64,000 nucleotides of DNA from Nocardiopsis sp. NRRL B-16309 (GCF_001279585.1 NZ_LGEC01000080.1:124001-188000), one strand, 5' to 3'; positions 52,315 through 61,575 are shown, counted from the first letter of the stretch. Notes: generated by a model from the sequence alone, not told the origin. Numbers and translations are program-made.

Positions 52315-52493
52315 GGTGTCCTCCGTGGTTCTTGGTCGGTCCGGGGGCGGCGTAGGGCTGTGGGGGCAGAGGGGCCCCTCATGTGCGAGGTGTCCTCCGA
52401 CCTGATGCGGAGTGGGCCCGATTCGGGGGCGACCGCGGTGCCGCTGCCGGAATTCCTGGTTCGGGCGGGTCCGAGTTCCCTCTGACAAGACCG

Positions 52494-52706
52494 CTACCGT
52501 TCCATCTCGGGGCCCTCCTCCTGTCCCTGGTGTTGTCGGCCATGGCCGTCGGGGGACGGCTTGGTACCCCCTGAGCCGGGGGGAGCCAGCCTCCGTCGGG
52601 GGCATGGAGCCTCCTGCGTGCCGTGCACGGGCTTCCCGCTGTCCGGGGGCACCTGGTCGGAGGTGAGGTCTCCGTAGGAGCGGGCCACGAGCGCGGGCAG
52701 GAGCAT
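52494..52706 (-). CDS. Possible small hydrophilic protein
   Basis: This 70-residue frame (MLLPALVARSYGDLTSDQVP and a Pro/Gly/Arg-rich rest) has a GGAGAAGGGA element nine bases upstream. It lies on the same strand as the small membrane protein. Composition is low-complexity and no family is seen, so it may be spurious. Confidence 0.3.
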   Translation of the reverse strand: MLLPALVARSYGDLTSDQVPPDSGKPVHGTQEAPCPRRRLAPPGSGGTKPSPDGHGRQHQGQEEGPEMER

Positions 52707-52965
52707 GGTGATGGGTCCCTTCTCCGGTCGGGGCAGCGCGGACCGTGAGGGTCAGGCGGTCCCGGACGCGTGTCCGGGAAGCGCGGCCGTTCGGCTGCCA
52801 CGTTAGCGCCGCCGTTCAGGGGCTGACACTGACAGGCAGGGGTGCGGGACCCCTGTGTACGGGAGCCCTGGTGAAGATGCCGTGATCCTCACGATGGTTC
52901 GACCAGAGGAACGACGCGCGGCCAGAGGGGCGCGAGCGCGAGCTGAGGAACAGTGGCACCTCAAA

Positions 52966-52999
52966 CGGGCGCACCGTGCCGGAGGGCACGGTGCGCCCG
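52966..52999. terminator. Perfect 15-bp hairpin
   Basis: CGGGCGCACCGTGCC and GGCACGGTGCGCCCG form a perfect stem around a GGAG loop. No T-run follows, as is common in high-GC actinomycetes. The stretch 52707-53452 holds no gene I can support; apart from this hairpin it contains only short imperfect repeats. Confidence 0.75.
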
Positions 53000-53452
53000 C
53001 TACGCGGCTGAGCAGGGGCGGTGTCAGGCGTGTCGGAGGAGCGCCTCGGCCTGGCTGCGAAGGGGTTCGGGGGCCCCGGCGTTCTGCAGGTCTCGGTGGT
53101 GTTGACCAGCCGGACTGACCAGAACCCGGGCCTACGCGGCTGAGGCGGGGGCGTCCCTCCGGGAACTGATGAACAGGATGGGGCACCCCAGTCCCCGCGT
53201 GGACGACGGCGACGATTCGCCTTCGGCGGGTGCTCCGGTCTGAGCCTGCCTACCGAAGCCAGAGAAACCCAGACCCCGCGTCGACGGGATCGGCCAGCGC
53301 TGGGTGCGTACCTGAAGGTGTTGCTTCACCGCATCGGGGCCACTCGGTATTCTCATCGGCGTCGATGGTCGATATGTGGGATTGCCAGGGGTTCCTGATT
53401 TTCATCCAGGCCGGTTCAGTATGTCTCTTGTGAATATTCGGGGAGTTCTTTC

Positions 53453-54559
53453 ATGCCAGTTGGCGGAGAAGTGGTGGCGGAGTACGAGCGCCTCTATTCC
53501 GCCGCCGCGCGGATGATGTGGCTGGAATACCCATGGCTGAGGAAACGGGGCTGGTCGGAGGAGCGTGTCGCCGCTTGGAAGACCCTGGAGGAGGTCCTGG
53601 CCTCCGACGCCCAGGTCCCCGCCGACCTCGGTGAGCCCTCGGATCCCACGCGACACCTGCTGACGCGCCGCGGTTCTGATGATCGGCCCCTTCCTCTGGC
53701 CGAGGCCGCCCGTGACTGGTGGACCCGGATCAAGGAGGGTCGTCAGGTCAAGCATCCCGGATACGCGCTGTTGGACTATCCCGACCTCTACGGGGACGTG
53801 GCCTTCGAGCCCGGGTCGTGTGTCATCGTCACCGACCACTGGGTGCTGGCTGTGACGAAAGCCCTGACCGATCTTGAGCGCCGTCTGGCCCCTGGGCGCC
53901 CCGCGTGTGTGATCGGCGAGGGTTCGGCGGGGCTCTCGGCGACCCTGCACGAGATCGCCGACCACCTGCGTAGTGCGTTCACCGGCCAGGGGCCCACACC
54001 GCATCCCGGTGGTCTCCCTTGGATCGCCGTGACCCCTGAGCCGTTCACCACCCGTATGGACGCCGCCCGGTTGGAACGGTTGCGTTGGGCCGCCCGGGCC
54101 GCCGCCGACCACATTCCGCCCCGGGAGCAGGTCATCGCCACACGGGACCGCTCTGTGAAGAGGGACACTGCCCAAGCGGCGGAGATCCTGCGTCGGGTCC
54201 TGGCCGGGGAGGAGGACTTCCCCTGGAGGGAACGCGATTCCGTGGACGCCGCACACGACCTGATGACCGGTAGCCAGGATCCCTCCTTCGCGGACAAGGA
54301 CGCGGAGATCCGCAGGAAGGTACTGGAAGACTCCCCTCTGCCGCGGGTACCGCAGGAGCGGGAGATCGCCGAACCCCCCAGGAGCAGTGGACCGGTGTGG
54401 AAAGCCGTCTCCGCAGACACCACGTTCGTCATGGCGGAGATCCTCGACGAGGCCGCTGCCCGGCTTGTACCCGGCCGGGCCACGGCCATGATCGGCTACG
54501 ACGCCCAGACCTTCTCCTCCCTGGCCGACGAGATCACGACCCACCTGTTCAACCTGTGA
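53453..54559 (+). CDS. Protein with an internal C-terminal repeat
   Basis: The 368-residue soluble protein is of unknown family. Two segments share a pattern. Around residues 118-176 it reads RRLAPGRPACVIGEGSAGL followed by IADHLRSAF. Around 310-368 it reads ARLVPGRATAMIGYDAQTF followed by ITTHLFNL. This indicates an ancient duplication of a module of about 58 residues. GGGGAG lies upstream of the ATG. It is followed after 64 bp by the interrupted glycosyltransferase on the same strand. Confidence 0.65.
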   Translation: MPVGGEVVAEYERLYSAAARMMWLEYPWLRKRGWSEERVAAWKTLEEVLASDAQVPADLGEPSDPTRHLLTRRGSDDRPLPLAEAARDWWTRIKEGRQVKHPGYALLDYPDLYGDVAFEPGSCVIVTDHWVLAVTKALTDLERRLAPGRPACVIGEGSAGLSATLHEIADHLRSAFTGQGPTPHPGGLPWIAVTPEPFTTRMDAARLERLRWAARAAADHIPPREQVIATRDRSVKRDTAQAAEILRRVLAGEEDFPWRERDSVDAAHDLMTGSQDPSFADKDAEIRRKVLEDSPLPRVPQEREIAEPPRSSGPVWKAVSADTTFVMAEILDEAAARLVPGRATAMIGYDAQTFSSLADEITTHLFNL

Positions 54560-54623
54560 TGCTCCGGCTCGCCCCGAAACCACGTCTCCTCTCCGAAACA
54601 ACCACACGTGAGGCCGCTGGAGC

Positions 54624-55934
54624 ATGACGCGCTATCTCTTCCTGGCCAGCTCCGGGAAACTTGATGATGGGGGTCTGGTTCTCAACCGGTAGCTCTCGGA
54701 AGCCCTCGCCCGTGGCAATGACGTCCACCTGGCCACCATCGGCCCCTGCGAGCAGAGGCGAGAAGGGGTCCACGTCGTCGAGCTGGACGAGACCCTCCTG
54801 TCGCCGGAGGCTACCGCTGACATCCAGCAGACCCGGCATTTCGTGGACCGGTTCTCCAAGACCATCCGGGCCGTTCTGGCCGAGCAGGGGCCGACGCGAG
54901 CAGGATTGTCGGCTGATGCGGGTGCGTTCGACGTGATCGTCGGCTACGGCGACGTCACCGGTCCCGCGGCCCTGCACCTCAGAGACACGTACTACCCGCA
55001 TGCGAAGGTGTCCGCGGTCATCACCATGGACCCCCAAGGGCTTTTCAAGGCCCTCGACCTTCCTGAACTCGGCGAGCACCGGACCGAGAGCCACCGGGAG
55101 GTCCTGGCCAGGTCCGACCTCATCCTGGCGCACGGCCCCAAGTCGGCGGTGGACGCCCGGAGGTTGGCGGCGGGGTGGTCTCAGGCGCAGTCGCTGCCGC
55201 CGACCCACGAGTTCGTGCCCGGTGTGGAGACCGCCCATGACACCCCCGCACGCCGTCAGCCGGGGGAGCCCTTCAACGTGCTGATGCTCGGGCGCATGCA
55301 CGACCTGAACAAGGGAGCAACCGACGTCGCACTGGCCGTGCACGACTTGCGTGAAGGCGGATACGAGGACGTTCGCCTCACGCTTCGCGGCGTCGATCAG
55401 GAGAACTCCTCTGCTCTTGTCGGGCTGCTGGACCGGCGACTCGGTGTAGGAGCGTGGCAGTCGTTCGTGGCGTTCGAGGAGTTCACCGCCAACCAGGTGG
55501 AGAAGGAACGATCCATCCGGGAGTCCCATGTCATGGTCATGGCCACGGAGAGCGAGGCCTACGGTCTGGCGGCCAGCGAGTACGCCGCCCATGGCAAACC
55601 GCTGATCGTAGCCGAGGGATACGGGAACGGATTCGCTACCCTGCTGCGCGATGAGGAGCGGATCCCGCGTGACATCGCGGACCGGTTCGTTCTCGACGAC
55701 AGCGGCTCCCGCAGCGCCAACGGGTCCCTCTTCGGAGAGTCCGAGGGCGCCCCGGACGCCGTCGACAGGTACACCTTGATCGCTGATCGGCTTGAGGACG
55801 TCCACAACGACTACGACTCCTACGTCGAGGCTGCCGGACGCCTGCGGGGGCGCCTGAGCGAGTACACCCTCGACTACACCGCCGCCAGCATCGACCCGAG
55901 ACCAGCGCCAGGCGGGGGCGGCCCTACTAGCTAA
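54624..55934 (+). pseudogene. GT4-type glycosyltransferase with in-frame amber codon
   Basis: Reading from the ATG at 54624 gives MTRYLFLASSGKLDDGGLVL, then a TAG at 54690-54692 (codon 23). The same frame then continues LSEALARGNDVHLATIGP and through to 55934. The remainder (about 413 codons) is a normal GT-B/GT4 protein: FNVLMLGRMHDLNKGATDVA begins the C-terminal donor domain, and ESEAYGLAASEYAAHGKPLI is the conserved nucleotide-sugar segment. A single base change from GAG or CAG explains the stop. A truncated product could restart at GTG 54843 but would lack the acceptor-site start of the fold. Confidence 0.8.
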
Positions 55935-55984
55935 TCCGGGACGCACTTGTGGCACAACTTCTGGGACGGTCCTGACCTGGGCAG

Positions 55985-56039
55985 TGTCGATCGACGTCGA
56001 CACCGTCGGACGGCGTCCCAGTTCCAAGGAAGTGGGACG
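55985..56039. terminator. Hairpin between convergent genes
   Basis: CGTCCCAGTTCC-AA-GGAAGTGGGACG (56014-56039) forms a 12-bp stem with one mismatch. It is preceded by the palindrome TGTCGATCGACGTCGACA (55985-56002). It separates the glycosyltransferase end from the TetR gene end and could stop transcription from both sides. Confidence 0.6.
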
Positions 56040-56081
56040 GCCTGGCCGGCCGCCTGCATAGCCGCCTTTTTTCGGCGGAAG

Positions 56082-56684
56082 CTACGGCGACTCCCGGTGG
56101 GCGAAGCTACCGCCGTCCGAACGAGACCGTTGTCCGCTGAGGGTCCGCGCCCAGGGCTCGTCGACGTCGGCCAGGCCGAGGGTTAGCGTGACATTTTCGA
56201 GCATCCCGGCGCCGAACCAGTGCCGGACCGCAGCGTCGTCGTGGTTCAGGAGCTCACTGACGAGTTCGACCTGCCTGGCATAGCACGTGCGCAACGCCTC
56301 AGCCACGAGCGGCTCATCGGCTGCGCAACTGGCCTGCATGAGGAACCGCATGACGTCCCGGTCCTCGATCAGGGTGCTGTAGGCGGACCGGATCGCACGC
56401 ATCACCGCCTCCGGCTGCCGGTGCGGCCCGGCCTCATCGGCGCCGGCTTCGGCGCCGGTCAGAGCATCCGAGATCAGCTCGGACACGTGGAGGATGGCAC
56501 CGGCGAACAACGCCTCCTTGCTGGCGAACAGGCGGTAGACGTAGGGCTGAGAGATTTCGGCCCGTTCGGCGATCTCACCAGTGGTCGTGCCGTAGTAACC
56601 CTTGCGCGCAAAGCAGGCCACGGCAGCGTCCAGCACGACTCGACGGCGTTGATCGCTCTTCACTCTGGAGCCAGGGGCGGGCAT
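56082..56684 (-). CDS. TetR/AcrR-family regulator
   Basis: The 200-residue regulator has a typical helix-turn-helix (TTTGEIAERAEISQPYVYRL, residues 34-53). Its ligand domain includes EDRDVMRFLMQASCAADEPL, common in regulators annotated as multidrug or lipid responsive. It is downstream of, and on the same strand as, the SnoaL-like gene (85-bp gap). It may control that gene through the inverted repeats in front of it. The ligand is unknown. Confidence 0.88.
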   Translation of the reverse strand: MPAPGSRVKSDQRRRVVLDAAVACFARKGYYGTTTGEIAERAEISQPYVYRLFASKEALFAGAILHVSELISDALTGAEAGADEAGPHRQPEAVMRAIRSAYSTLIEDRDVMRFLMQASCAADEPLVAEALRTCYARQVELVSELLNHDDAAVRHWFGAGMLENVTLTLGLADVDEPWARTLSGQRSRSDGGSFAHRESP

Positions 56685-56769
56685 GTCTCCCAGTCTCTCA
56701 CTGCGGAGTGGGACAGGGTGCGACGGGGCAAGACGGGTGGGTGACCCGTCTCACCCCGTCGAACCGGGA

Positions 56770-57237
56770 TCAACGCTCCGAGGGCCACGACACGTCTTGG
56801 CTACTGGCCGCCTCGTCGGGGGTCATGGCCTCGATGACCACGAGAGGATTCCAGTAGTCGACGAACCGCTTGACCAGGCCCGCCTCGTCGAGGCGGATCA
56901 CCGTGATGACTGTCTGCTCGTACGGCTTGCCGGTGCTGAGGGCGATTCCCTCCGAGCGGTATTCGGCGACCGCAGTCCGGGGGTTGGCCGTCTCGATGAA
57001 CTTCACGTCGACGAACTTCACGTCGAAGGTCTGCGGGAAGCCGCGCATGTGGGCGATCAGCGCCTCGCGTCCCTGCACCAGGGTAGGCACACCGGCGGGG
57101 GCGAAGGGGAACTCGACCGTGCCGTCCGCGGCGTACAGCTCGATCCACTCGTCGATCTGGCCGGACGACACCAGCCGAAGGTGCTCTGCCAGGGCGTGCT
57201 GTGCGGGGGTGAGCTCGCGGGTCGGGTTGACGCTCAT
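56770..57237 (-). CDS. SnoaL/PhzA-B-like NTF2-fold protein
   Basis: The 155-residue protein has a cone-shaped NTF2-like fold. It has an N-terminal helix, the acidic YAADGTVEFPFAP strand, LVQGREALIAHMRGFP, and C-terminal strands (EQTVITVIRLDEAGLVKRFV). This resembles the PhzA/PhzB and SnoaL-like groups. Members are small-molecule isomerases, cyclases or binding proteins, and many are of unknown role. AGAGGAG precedes the ATG at 57237; the longer frame to 57480 has no such site. It probably forms a unit with the TetR gene. Confidence 0.82.
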   Translation of the reverse strand: MSVNPTRELTPAQHALAEHLRLVSSGQIDEWIELYAADGTVEFPFAPAGVPTLVQGREALIAHMRGFPQTFDVKFVDVKFIETANPRTAVAEYRSEGIALSTGKPYEQTVITVIRLDEAGLVKRFVDYWNPLVVIEAMTPDEAASSQDVSWPSER

Positions 57238-57248
57238 GAATACTCCTC

Positions 57249-57270
57249 TGTTAGTGATTGAACAATAACA
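57249..57270 (-). promoter_or_regulatory. Candidate operator before the SnoaL-like gene
   Basis: TGTTA-n12-TAACA (57249-57270) encloses ATTG-AA-CAAT. These nested inverted repeats lie directly upstream of the gene in an AT-rich patch and are the most likely TetR target here. Confidence 0.5.
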
Positions 57271-57489
57271 AACGTAACGGGGAGACCTCCGAGGAACAAG
57301 GGTGAGGGCCGTCACGGCCCAGCCAGGACAGACGTCGGTAGTCCGACTCTGGTTTGGGAGGTGCAGCGCAGGAGCGGCACCGTTTGGATGACGGTTGTGT
57401 CCCGGGAAGTCACCACGTCCGCGCACGCGCACGACCTCGGGCGTACTGCTCTCGCGGCCCATCTCATGGGCGTCGATCACGACTCGGAC

Positions 57490-57912
57490 CTAGCTAGGTC
57501 CGGCGAGCTGGCGCAGCCGCTCGGCCGCCGCGCGGCGACCTTCGGATTTGACCCGCCCCCGTTGTGCCCTCCACTGGTTCCGCGCCGGAGTGACTGACTG
57601 TGAAACCGCTCGAGGGCGAGATGCGGGCGGTGTACTGACCACAGAGGTTCGGACCCGATTGGATTCGTCGCCGCGAGTGCGGCACCCGTTGCTCATTGCG
57701 GCGACCAGACACGCACAGGTGTCCAGGTTCGCCAGTCCTCGACGGATGCTCTCTATGCAGCCCTGACACCACGCCGGCCCGCCAAGAGTCGGGATGATGT
57801 CAGGCAGGAGGGGTTGTCCCACGGACCTTGGGGCGGTCTCCGTCCCCACGCGGTGGGGGCGCCGACGAACGCCTCGTGTGCTTGGCGCCGAGTCCGGCGG
57901 GGCCGGGTGCAC
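57490..57912 (-). other. Possible degenerate small gene
   Basis: A 140-codon frame includes WCQGCIESIRRGLANLDTCA, a CxxC-containing helical stretch that looks more protein-like than its surroundings. The ends are Arg/Pro-rich and no ribosome site is convincing. It may be the remains of a phage- or element-borne gene next to the tRNA. The rest of 57271-58000 holds nothing I can support. Confidence 0.25.
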
Positions 57913-58000
57913 CCGCGTGCACCCGCAAACGGGGGTGTATGACGGGAGCCCGGCGCGTCATCCGCGCCCCCCGTGCACCCGCTGGTGCACCCGGAACGCG

Positions 58001-58049
58001 AAAACGGCCCCTGGCGTGCGAACGATGTTCGCAGGTCAGGGGCCGTTTT
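58001..58049. terminator. Nested double-hairpin terminator after tRNA-Gly
   Basis: The outer stem AAAACGGCCCCTG (58001-58013) pairs with CAGGGGCCGTTTT (58037-58049). The inner stem TGCGAAC (58017-58023) pairs with GTTCGCA (58027-58033). Runs of A and T flank the outer stem, so it works on both strands. It lies 9 bp downstream of the tRNA 3' end. Confidence 0.88.
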
Positions 58050-58057
58050 TCGAACGG

Positions 58058-58128
58058 AGCGGATGACGGGAATCGAACCCGCGTTATCAGCTTGGGAAGC
58101 TGAAGTTCTACCATTGAACTACATCCGC
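58058..58128 (-). tRNA. tRNA-Gly (CCC anticodon)
   Basis: The 71-base gene folds into a full cloverleaf. The acceptor stem GCGGATG pairs with CATCCGC, with U as discriminator, normal for glycine. The anticodon loop TTCCCAA on stem TCAGC/GCTGA gives anticodon CCC. The T-arm contains GGTTCGATTCC. CCA is not encoded. Genes of this kind are common integration targets, but no duplicated 3' end is seen in the window. Confidence 0.96.
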
Positions 58129-58284
58129 GCGGCCCGCCGACGGTGCGGCTGGCAACGCATGTCATCCTAGCCCAACTCCGGGCCTGCTGGGCAAGTCGGC
58201 GCGGGGGTCCGCTCGTGCGCCGCGCCCGCCGGAATGCGCGACCGGGCCACGACGGGGTGTTCTCGCAGGCGGTAAGTTCGGAGC

Positions 58285-58875
58285 GTGCTGCTCTCCGATC
58301 GCGACATCAGGTCCCACATCGACTCCGGACGCGTCCGGATCGACCCCTTCGACCCCGGGTTGGTCCAGCCGTCGAGCATCGACGTTCGACTGGACCGCTT
58401 CTTCCGGGTGTTCGAGAACCACAAGTACCCCCACATCGACCCCTCGGTCGAACAGCCCGATCTGACGCGGCTGGTCGAGACCGACGGGGACGAGGCCTTC
58501 ATCCTCCATCCCGGGGAGTTCGTCCTGGCGTCCACCTACGAGGTGGTCAGCCTTCCCGACGACATCGCCAGCCGTCTGGAGGGCAAGAGCTCCCTCGGGC
58601 GGCTCGGTCTGCTCACGCACTCCACCGCCGGGTTCATCGACCCCGGCTTCTCCGGGCACGTGACCCTGGAGCTGTCGAACGTGGCCACGCTCCCGATCAA
58701 GCTCTACCCCGGTATGAAGATCGGCCAGCTGTGCATGTTCCGGCTGTCCTCCCCGGCCGAGCACCCCTACGGCTCCGCCGGCTACGGGTCCCGCTACCAG
58801 GGACAACGCGGGCCGACGCCCTCGCGGTCGCATCTGAACTTCAGCCGGACGCGCGTCGCCGCGCAGGCGGACTGA
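58285..58875 (+). CDS. dcd: dCTP deaminase (Dcd type)
   Basis: The 196-residue enzyme converts dCTP to dUTP. Actinobacterial forms often also hydrolyse dUTP to dUMP. It has the trimeric dUTPase-like fold with MLLSDRDIRSHIDSGRVRI at the start, the binding loop LEGKSSLGRLGLLTHSTAGF with the catalytic Glu near residue 120, and FIDPGFSGHVTLEL. The C-terminal YGSRYQGQRGPTPS segment closes the active site. The GTG start is preceded by GGAG. The gene stands alone beside the tRNA. Confidence 0.95.
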   Translation: MLLSDRDIRSHIDSGRVRIDPFDPGLVQPSSIDVRLDRFFRVFENHKYPHIDPSVEQPDLTRLVETDGDEAFILHPGEFVLASTYEVVSLPDDIASRLEGKSSLGRLGLLTHSTAGFIDPGFSGHVTLELSNVATLPIKLYPGMKIGQLCMFRLSSPAEHPYGSAGYGSRYQGQRGPTPSRSHLNFSRTRVAAQAD

Positions 58876-59273
58876 GGTCTGGAGCCCCGAGGGCCCTTAC
58901 GGTATGGTCATGCCTTGACACGTTCTGTCTCCCCGCGCGCCTGTTTCACAATTGTGACCGGGATAACCCTAAAATGGCCTGTGGTATAGATCACAAAACG
59001 GCGCTTTCGAGTCCCGGCATCCCGTGTCACAAGTCGGCGGACGCTTCTTACGGCAAGTAAACATGTTATCTGCTAGTGACATTGCGTCTGACCTGTGGGT
59101 TCTCACATCGGTAAGGTGGCGCCCCGACGTGAACCAGGTAGCGGTCCCGCCCCGAACCGGGGCGCGCCAGGGGGCTCTGCGCACGCCGCTCACCTGAGAC
59201 ATCCGCGGGTAGCAATGGGGCTAAAGGTCGTCCTGCTGTGTCCCGCGGCCGGGACAGCCCCATAGAGGAGACC
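58876..59273 (+). promoter_or_regulatory. Long leader region of the osmoprotectant operon
   Basis: The 398-bp gap holds promoter-like AT-rich stretches around 58945-59075. Near the end it has a structured RNA. ATGGGGCT (59215-59222) pairs with AGCCCCAT (59256-59263), enclosing TGTCCC-GCGGCC-GGGACA (59239-59256). The stem ends two bases before the GAGGAG ribosome site (59265-59270), so it could control translation. It does not match a riboswitch I know. No gene is seen in the gap. Confidence 0.55.
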
Positions 59274-60293
59274 GTGCCAGCAGTACGCGCAGACAACCTG
59301 TACAAGGTGTTCGGACGACAATCGGCTGCCGCCGTCGAGCGCCTCGCCGATGGCAGCCACCGGGACACCATCGCCGACCTCGGTGTGACGGCCGCCGTCA
59401 TCGACGTTTCGTTCGAGGTCGAACCAGGCGAGATCTTCGTCGTCATGGGCCTCTCCGGCTCGGGTAAGTCCACCCTGATTCGCATGCTCAACGGCCTCCT
59501 GGACCCCACCGCGGGGACGGTCGAGGTCGACGGCGTCAACATCACCGACCTGAGCAAGAAGGACCTGCTCAAACTCCGCGGTGAGAAGGTCAGCATGGTC
59601 TTCCAGCACTTCGCGCTCCTGCCGCACCGGACGGTGCTGGAGAACGCCGCCTACGGTCTGGAGCTGCGCGGCCTGACGCGCGCCGACCGCGAGGCCAAGG
59701 CGCGGGAGACCCTGGAGCTCGTGGGCCTCGGCGGTTGGGAGGACAAGCTCCCCGAACAGCTCTCCGGCGGTATGCAGCAGCGCGTCGGCCTGGCCCGCGC
59801 GCTCGCCGCCGACACCGAGATCATCCTCATGGACGAGGCCTTCAGCGCGCTGGACCCGCTGATCCGCCGCGACATGCAGACCCAGCTCCTGGAGCTCCAG
59901 GCGAGCCTGGGCAAGACCATCGTCTTCATCACGCACGATCTCAACGAGGCCATGCGCCTCGGCGACCGCATCTGCGTGCTGCGCGACGGCCGGGTCGCCC
60001 AGGTCGGGACCGCGCAGGAGATCCTCAGCGATCCCGCGAACGACTACGTCGAGCGCTTCACCGAGGACGTGGACCGCACACGTGTGCTGACCGCCGCCTC
60101 GGCCGTGGATCCCGAGGCCGCCTCCGACGCCGGTCTCGCGCAGGTCAGCGCCGACACACCGATCGCCGACCTGTACGCCGAGATGACCACGGCCGACCGC
60201 CTGCGGGTGGTCGACGCGGACGGCACCGTGCTGGGGGCGGTGACGCGCGCCTCCGTGCTCGCGGCCCTCTCGGCCGGGAAGGAGACCTCGTGA
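59274..60293 (+). CDS. proV: Glycine betaine/proline ABC transporter ATPase (ProV/OpuAA)
   Basis: The 339-residue ATPase powers uptake of compatible solutes. It has Walker A GLSGSGKST (residues about 61-69), Q-loop VFQHFALLPHRTV, signature LSGGMQQRV, Walker B IILMDEAFSALD and switch His in FITHD. The C-terminal CBS-like regulatory region is shortened relative to Gram-negative ProV. GAGGAG precedes the GTG at 59274. The stop overlaps the permease start (GTGA), so translation is coupled. Confidence 0.93.
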   Translation: MPAVRADNLYKVFGRQSAAAVERLADGSHRDTIADLGVTAAVIDVSFEVEPGEIFVVMGLSGSGKSTLIRMLNGLLDPTAGTVEVDGVNITDLSKKDLLKLRGEKVSMVFQHFALLPHRTVLENAAYGLELRGLTRADREAKARETLELVGLGGWEDKLPEQLSGGMQQRVGLARALAADTEIILMDEAFSALDPLIRRDMQTQLLELQASLGKTIVFITHDLNEAMRLGDRICVLRDGRVAQVGTAQEILSDPANDYVERFTEDVDRTRVLTAASAVDPEAASDAGLAQVSADTPIADLYAEMTTADRLRVVDADGTVLGAVTRASVLAALSAGKETS

Positions 60294-61525
60294 CACCGAT
60301 CGACTTTCCGCCCACCCTGCCGCTCGGCGCCGGTTTCGAGGCGTTCAACCAGTGGCTGAAGTCCGGCTTCGGCTGGTTCTTCGACGCGGTCGGCGCGTTC
60401 ATCAGCTGGGCCGTGGAGGCGCTGTCGGGCTTCTTCGTCGAGCCCGCGGCCGGTCAGCTGGCGTTCATCGCCGCGGTGATCATCGCCGCCCCGCTGTCGC
60501 GCGTGCGCCGGCTCCCGCTGGTGTCGATCGTGGGAGCGGTCTCACTGCTCTACGTGCTCCAGTGGCTGTTCTTCTTCGGCAACGTGATCATCAACAGCCT
60601 GCCGCCGCAGCTGTTCCTGTGGGCCATGGCCCTGTTCGACCAGGACGGGGTCGACGCCTACTTCTGCATCTCGCTGCTGTTCCTGATCGCGGTGACGGTG
60701 CTCGGCGCGATGGAGCCCCGGACCCGTGTGCGCACGGCGGCGGTCGCCGGCGGTTGGCTCGTCACGGTCCTGCTGGGCTGGCTCGTCCTGCCCGCGCTGG
60801 TCGTCGCGCCGCTGTCGCTGGTCATGATCCTGCTGCTCAGCCTGCTCGCGTACACCGTCGCCGGCTGGCGGATGGGGCTGTTCGCGCTCATCGCGCTGAC
60901 CGTGGTCGCCTCGGTGAACCAGTGGGCCAACGCCATGGACACCCTGGGCCTGGTGCTCGTCGCCAGCCTCGTGGCGGTGGTCGTCGCGATCCCGATCGGC
61001 GTCCTGGCCGCCTACAACTCCACGGTCAGCAAGATCGCCAAGCCGGTCCTGGACCTCATGCAGACGATGCCGGCCTTCGTCTACCTGATCCCGGCGATCT
61101 TCTTCTTCTCGATCGGCGCCGTGCCCGGTGTCGTCGCCACCATCGTGTTCGCCATGCCGCCCGGCGTCCGCCTGACCGAGCTCGGCATCCGGCAGGTCGA
61201 CAAGGAGCTGGTGGAGGCGGGTGAGGCCTTCGGGGCGTCGACGCGGAGGATCCTCACCGGTATCCAGCTGCCCCTCGCCCTGCCCACGATCATGGCCGGC
61301 GTCAACCAGGTGATCATGCTGGGCCTGTCGATGGTCGTCATCGCGGGCATGGTCGGTGCCGGGGGCCTGGGTAACGAGGTCTACCAGGGCATCGCCCGCA
61401 ACGACGGCGCCCTGGGCTTCGAGGCCGGCATCGCGGTGGTCATCCTGGCGATCTTCCTGGACCGGCTGACCGCGGCGGTCAGCCGCAACTCCCCACAAGC
61501 CCGTGCCGGACAGTCCAGTTCGTGA
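60290..61525 (+). CDS. proW: Glycine betaine/proline ABC transporter permease (ProW/OpuAB)
   Basis: The 411-residue permease has a C-terminal BPD-type transmembrane domain with the EAA loop (ELVEAGEAFGASTRRILTGI) and NQVIMLGLSMVVIAGMVGAG. It is longer than the usual 280-350 residues, with about five extra helices in the N-terminal 190 residues. The GTG start overlaps the ATPase stop. It pairs with the ATPase and the downstream binding protein in one operon. Confidence 0.92.
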   Translation: MTPIDFPPTLPLGAGFEAFNQWLKSGFGWFFDAVGAFISWAVEALSGFFVEPAAGQLAFIAAVIIAAPLSRVRRLPLVSIVGAVSLLYVLQWLFFFGNVIINSLPPQLFLWAMALFDQDGVDAYFCISLLFLIAVTVLGAMEPRTRVRTAAVAGGWLVTVLLGWLVLPALVVAPLSLVMILLLSLLAYTVAGWRMGLFALIALTVVASVNQWANAMDTLGLVLVASLVAVVVAIPIGVLAAYNSTVSKIAKPVLDLMQTMPAFVYLIPAIFFFSIGAVPGVVATIVFAMPPGVRLTELGIRQVDKELVEAGEAFGASTRRILTGIQLPLALPTIMAGVNQVIMLGLSMVVIAGMVGAGGLGNEVYQGIARNDGALGFEAGIAVVILAIFLDRLTAAVSRNSPQARAGQSSS

Positions 61526-61575
61526 CACGGCCCAACGTGACCGAAGCAGATTCCCCGACGGAAGAGTGAGGAACC

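Noticed and set aside
52855..53118. 87-codon plus-strand frame
   Set aside because: It runs through the perfect hairpin at 52966-52999, is Arg/Gly-rich, and lacks a ribosome site.
58058..58128. tRNA-Gly as an integration site for the secretion locus
   Set aside because: No duplicate of the tRNA 3' end was found near 20-24 kb or 52 kb, and no integrase lies in the window.
57973..58170. Plus-strand frame reading MTGIEPALSAWEAEV
   Set aside because: This is the well-known artefact of translating the complement of a tRNA gene; the tRNA-Gly call explains the sequence.
59100..59273. ydaO/c-di-AMP riboswitch before the osmolyte operon
   Set aside because: The expected conserved segments are absent, although hairpins exist; it is reported only as a structured leader.
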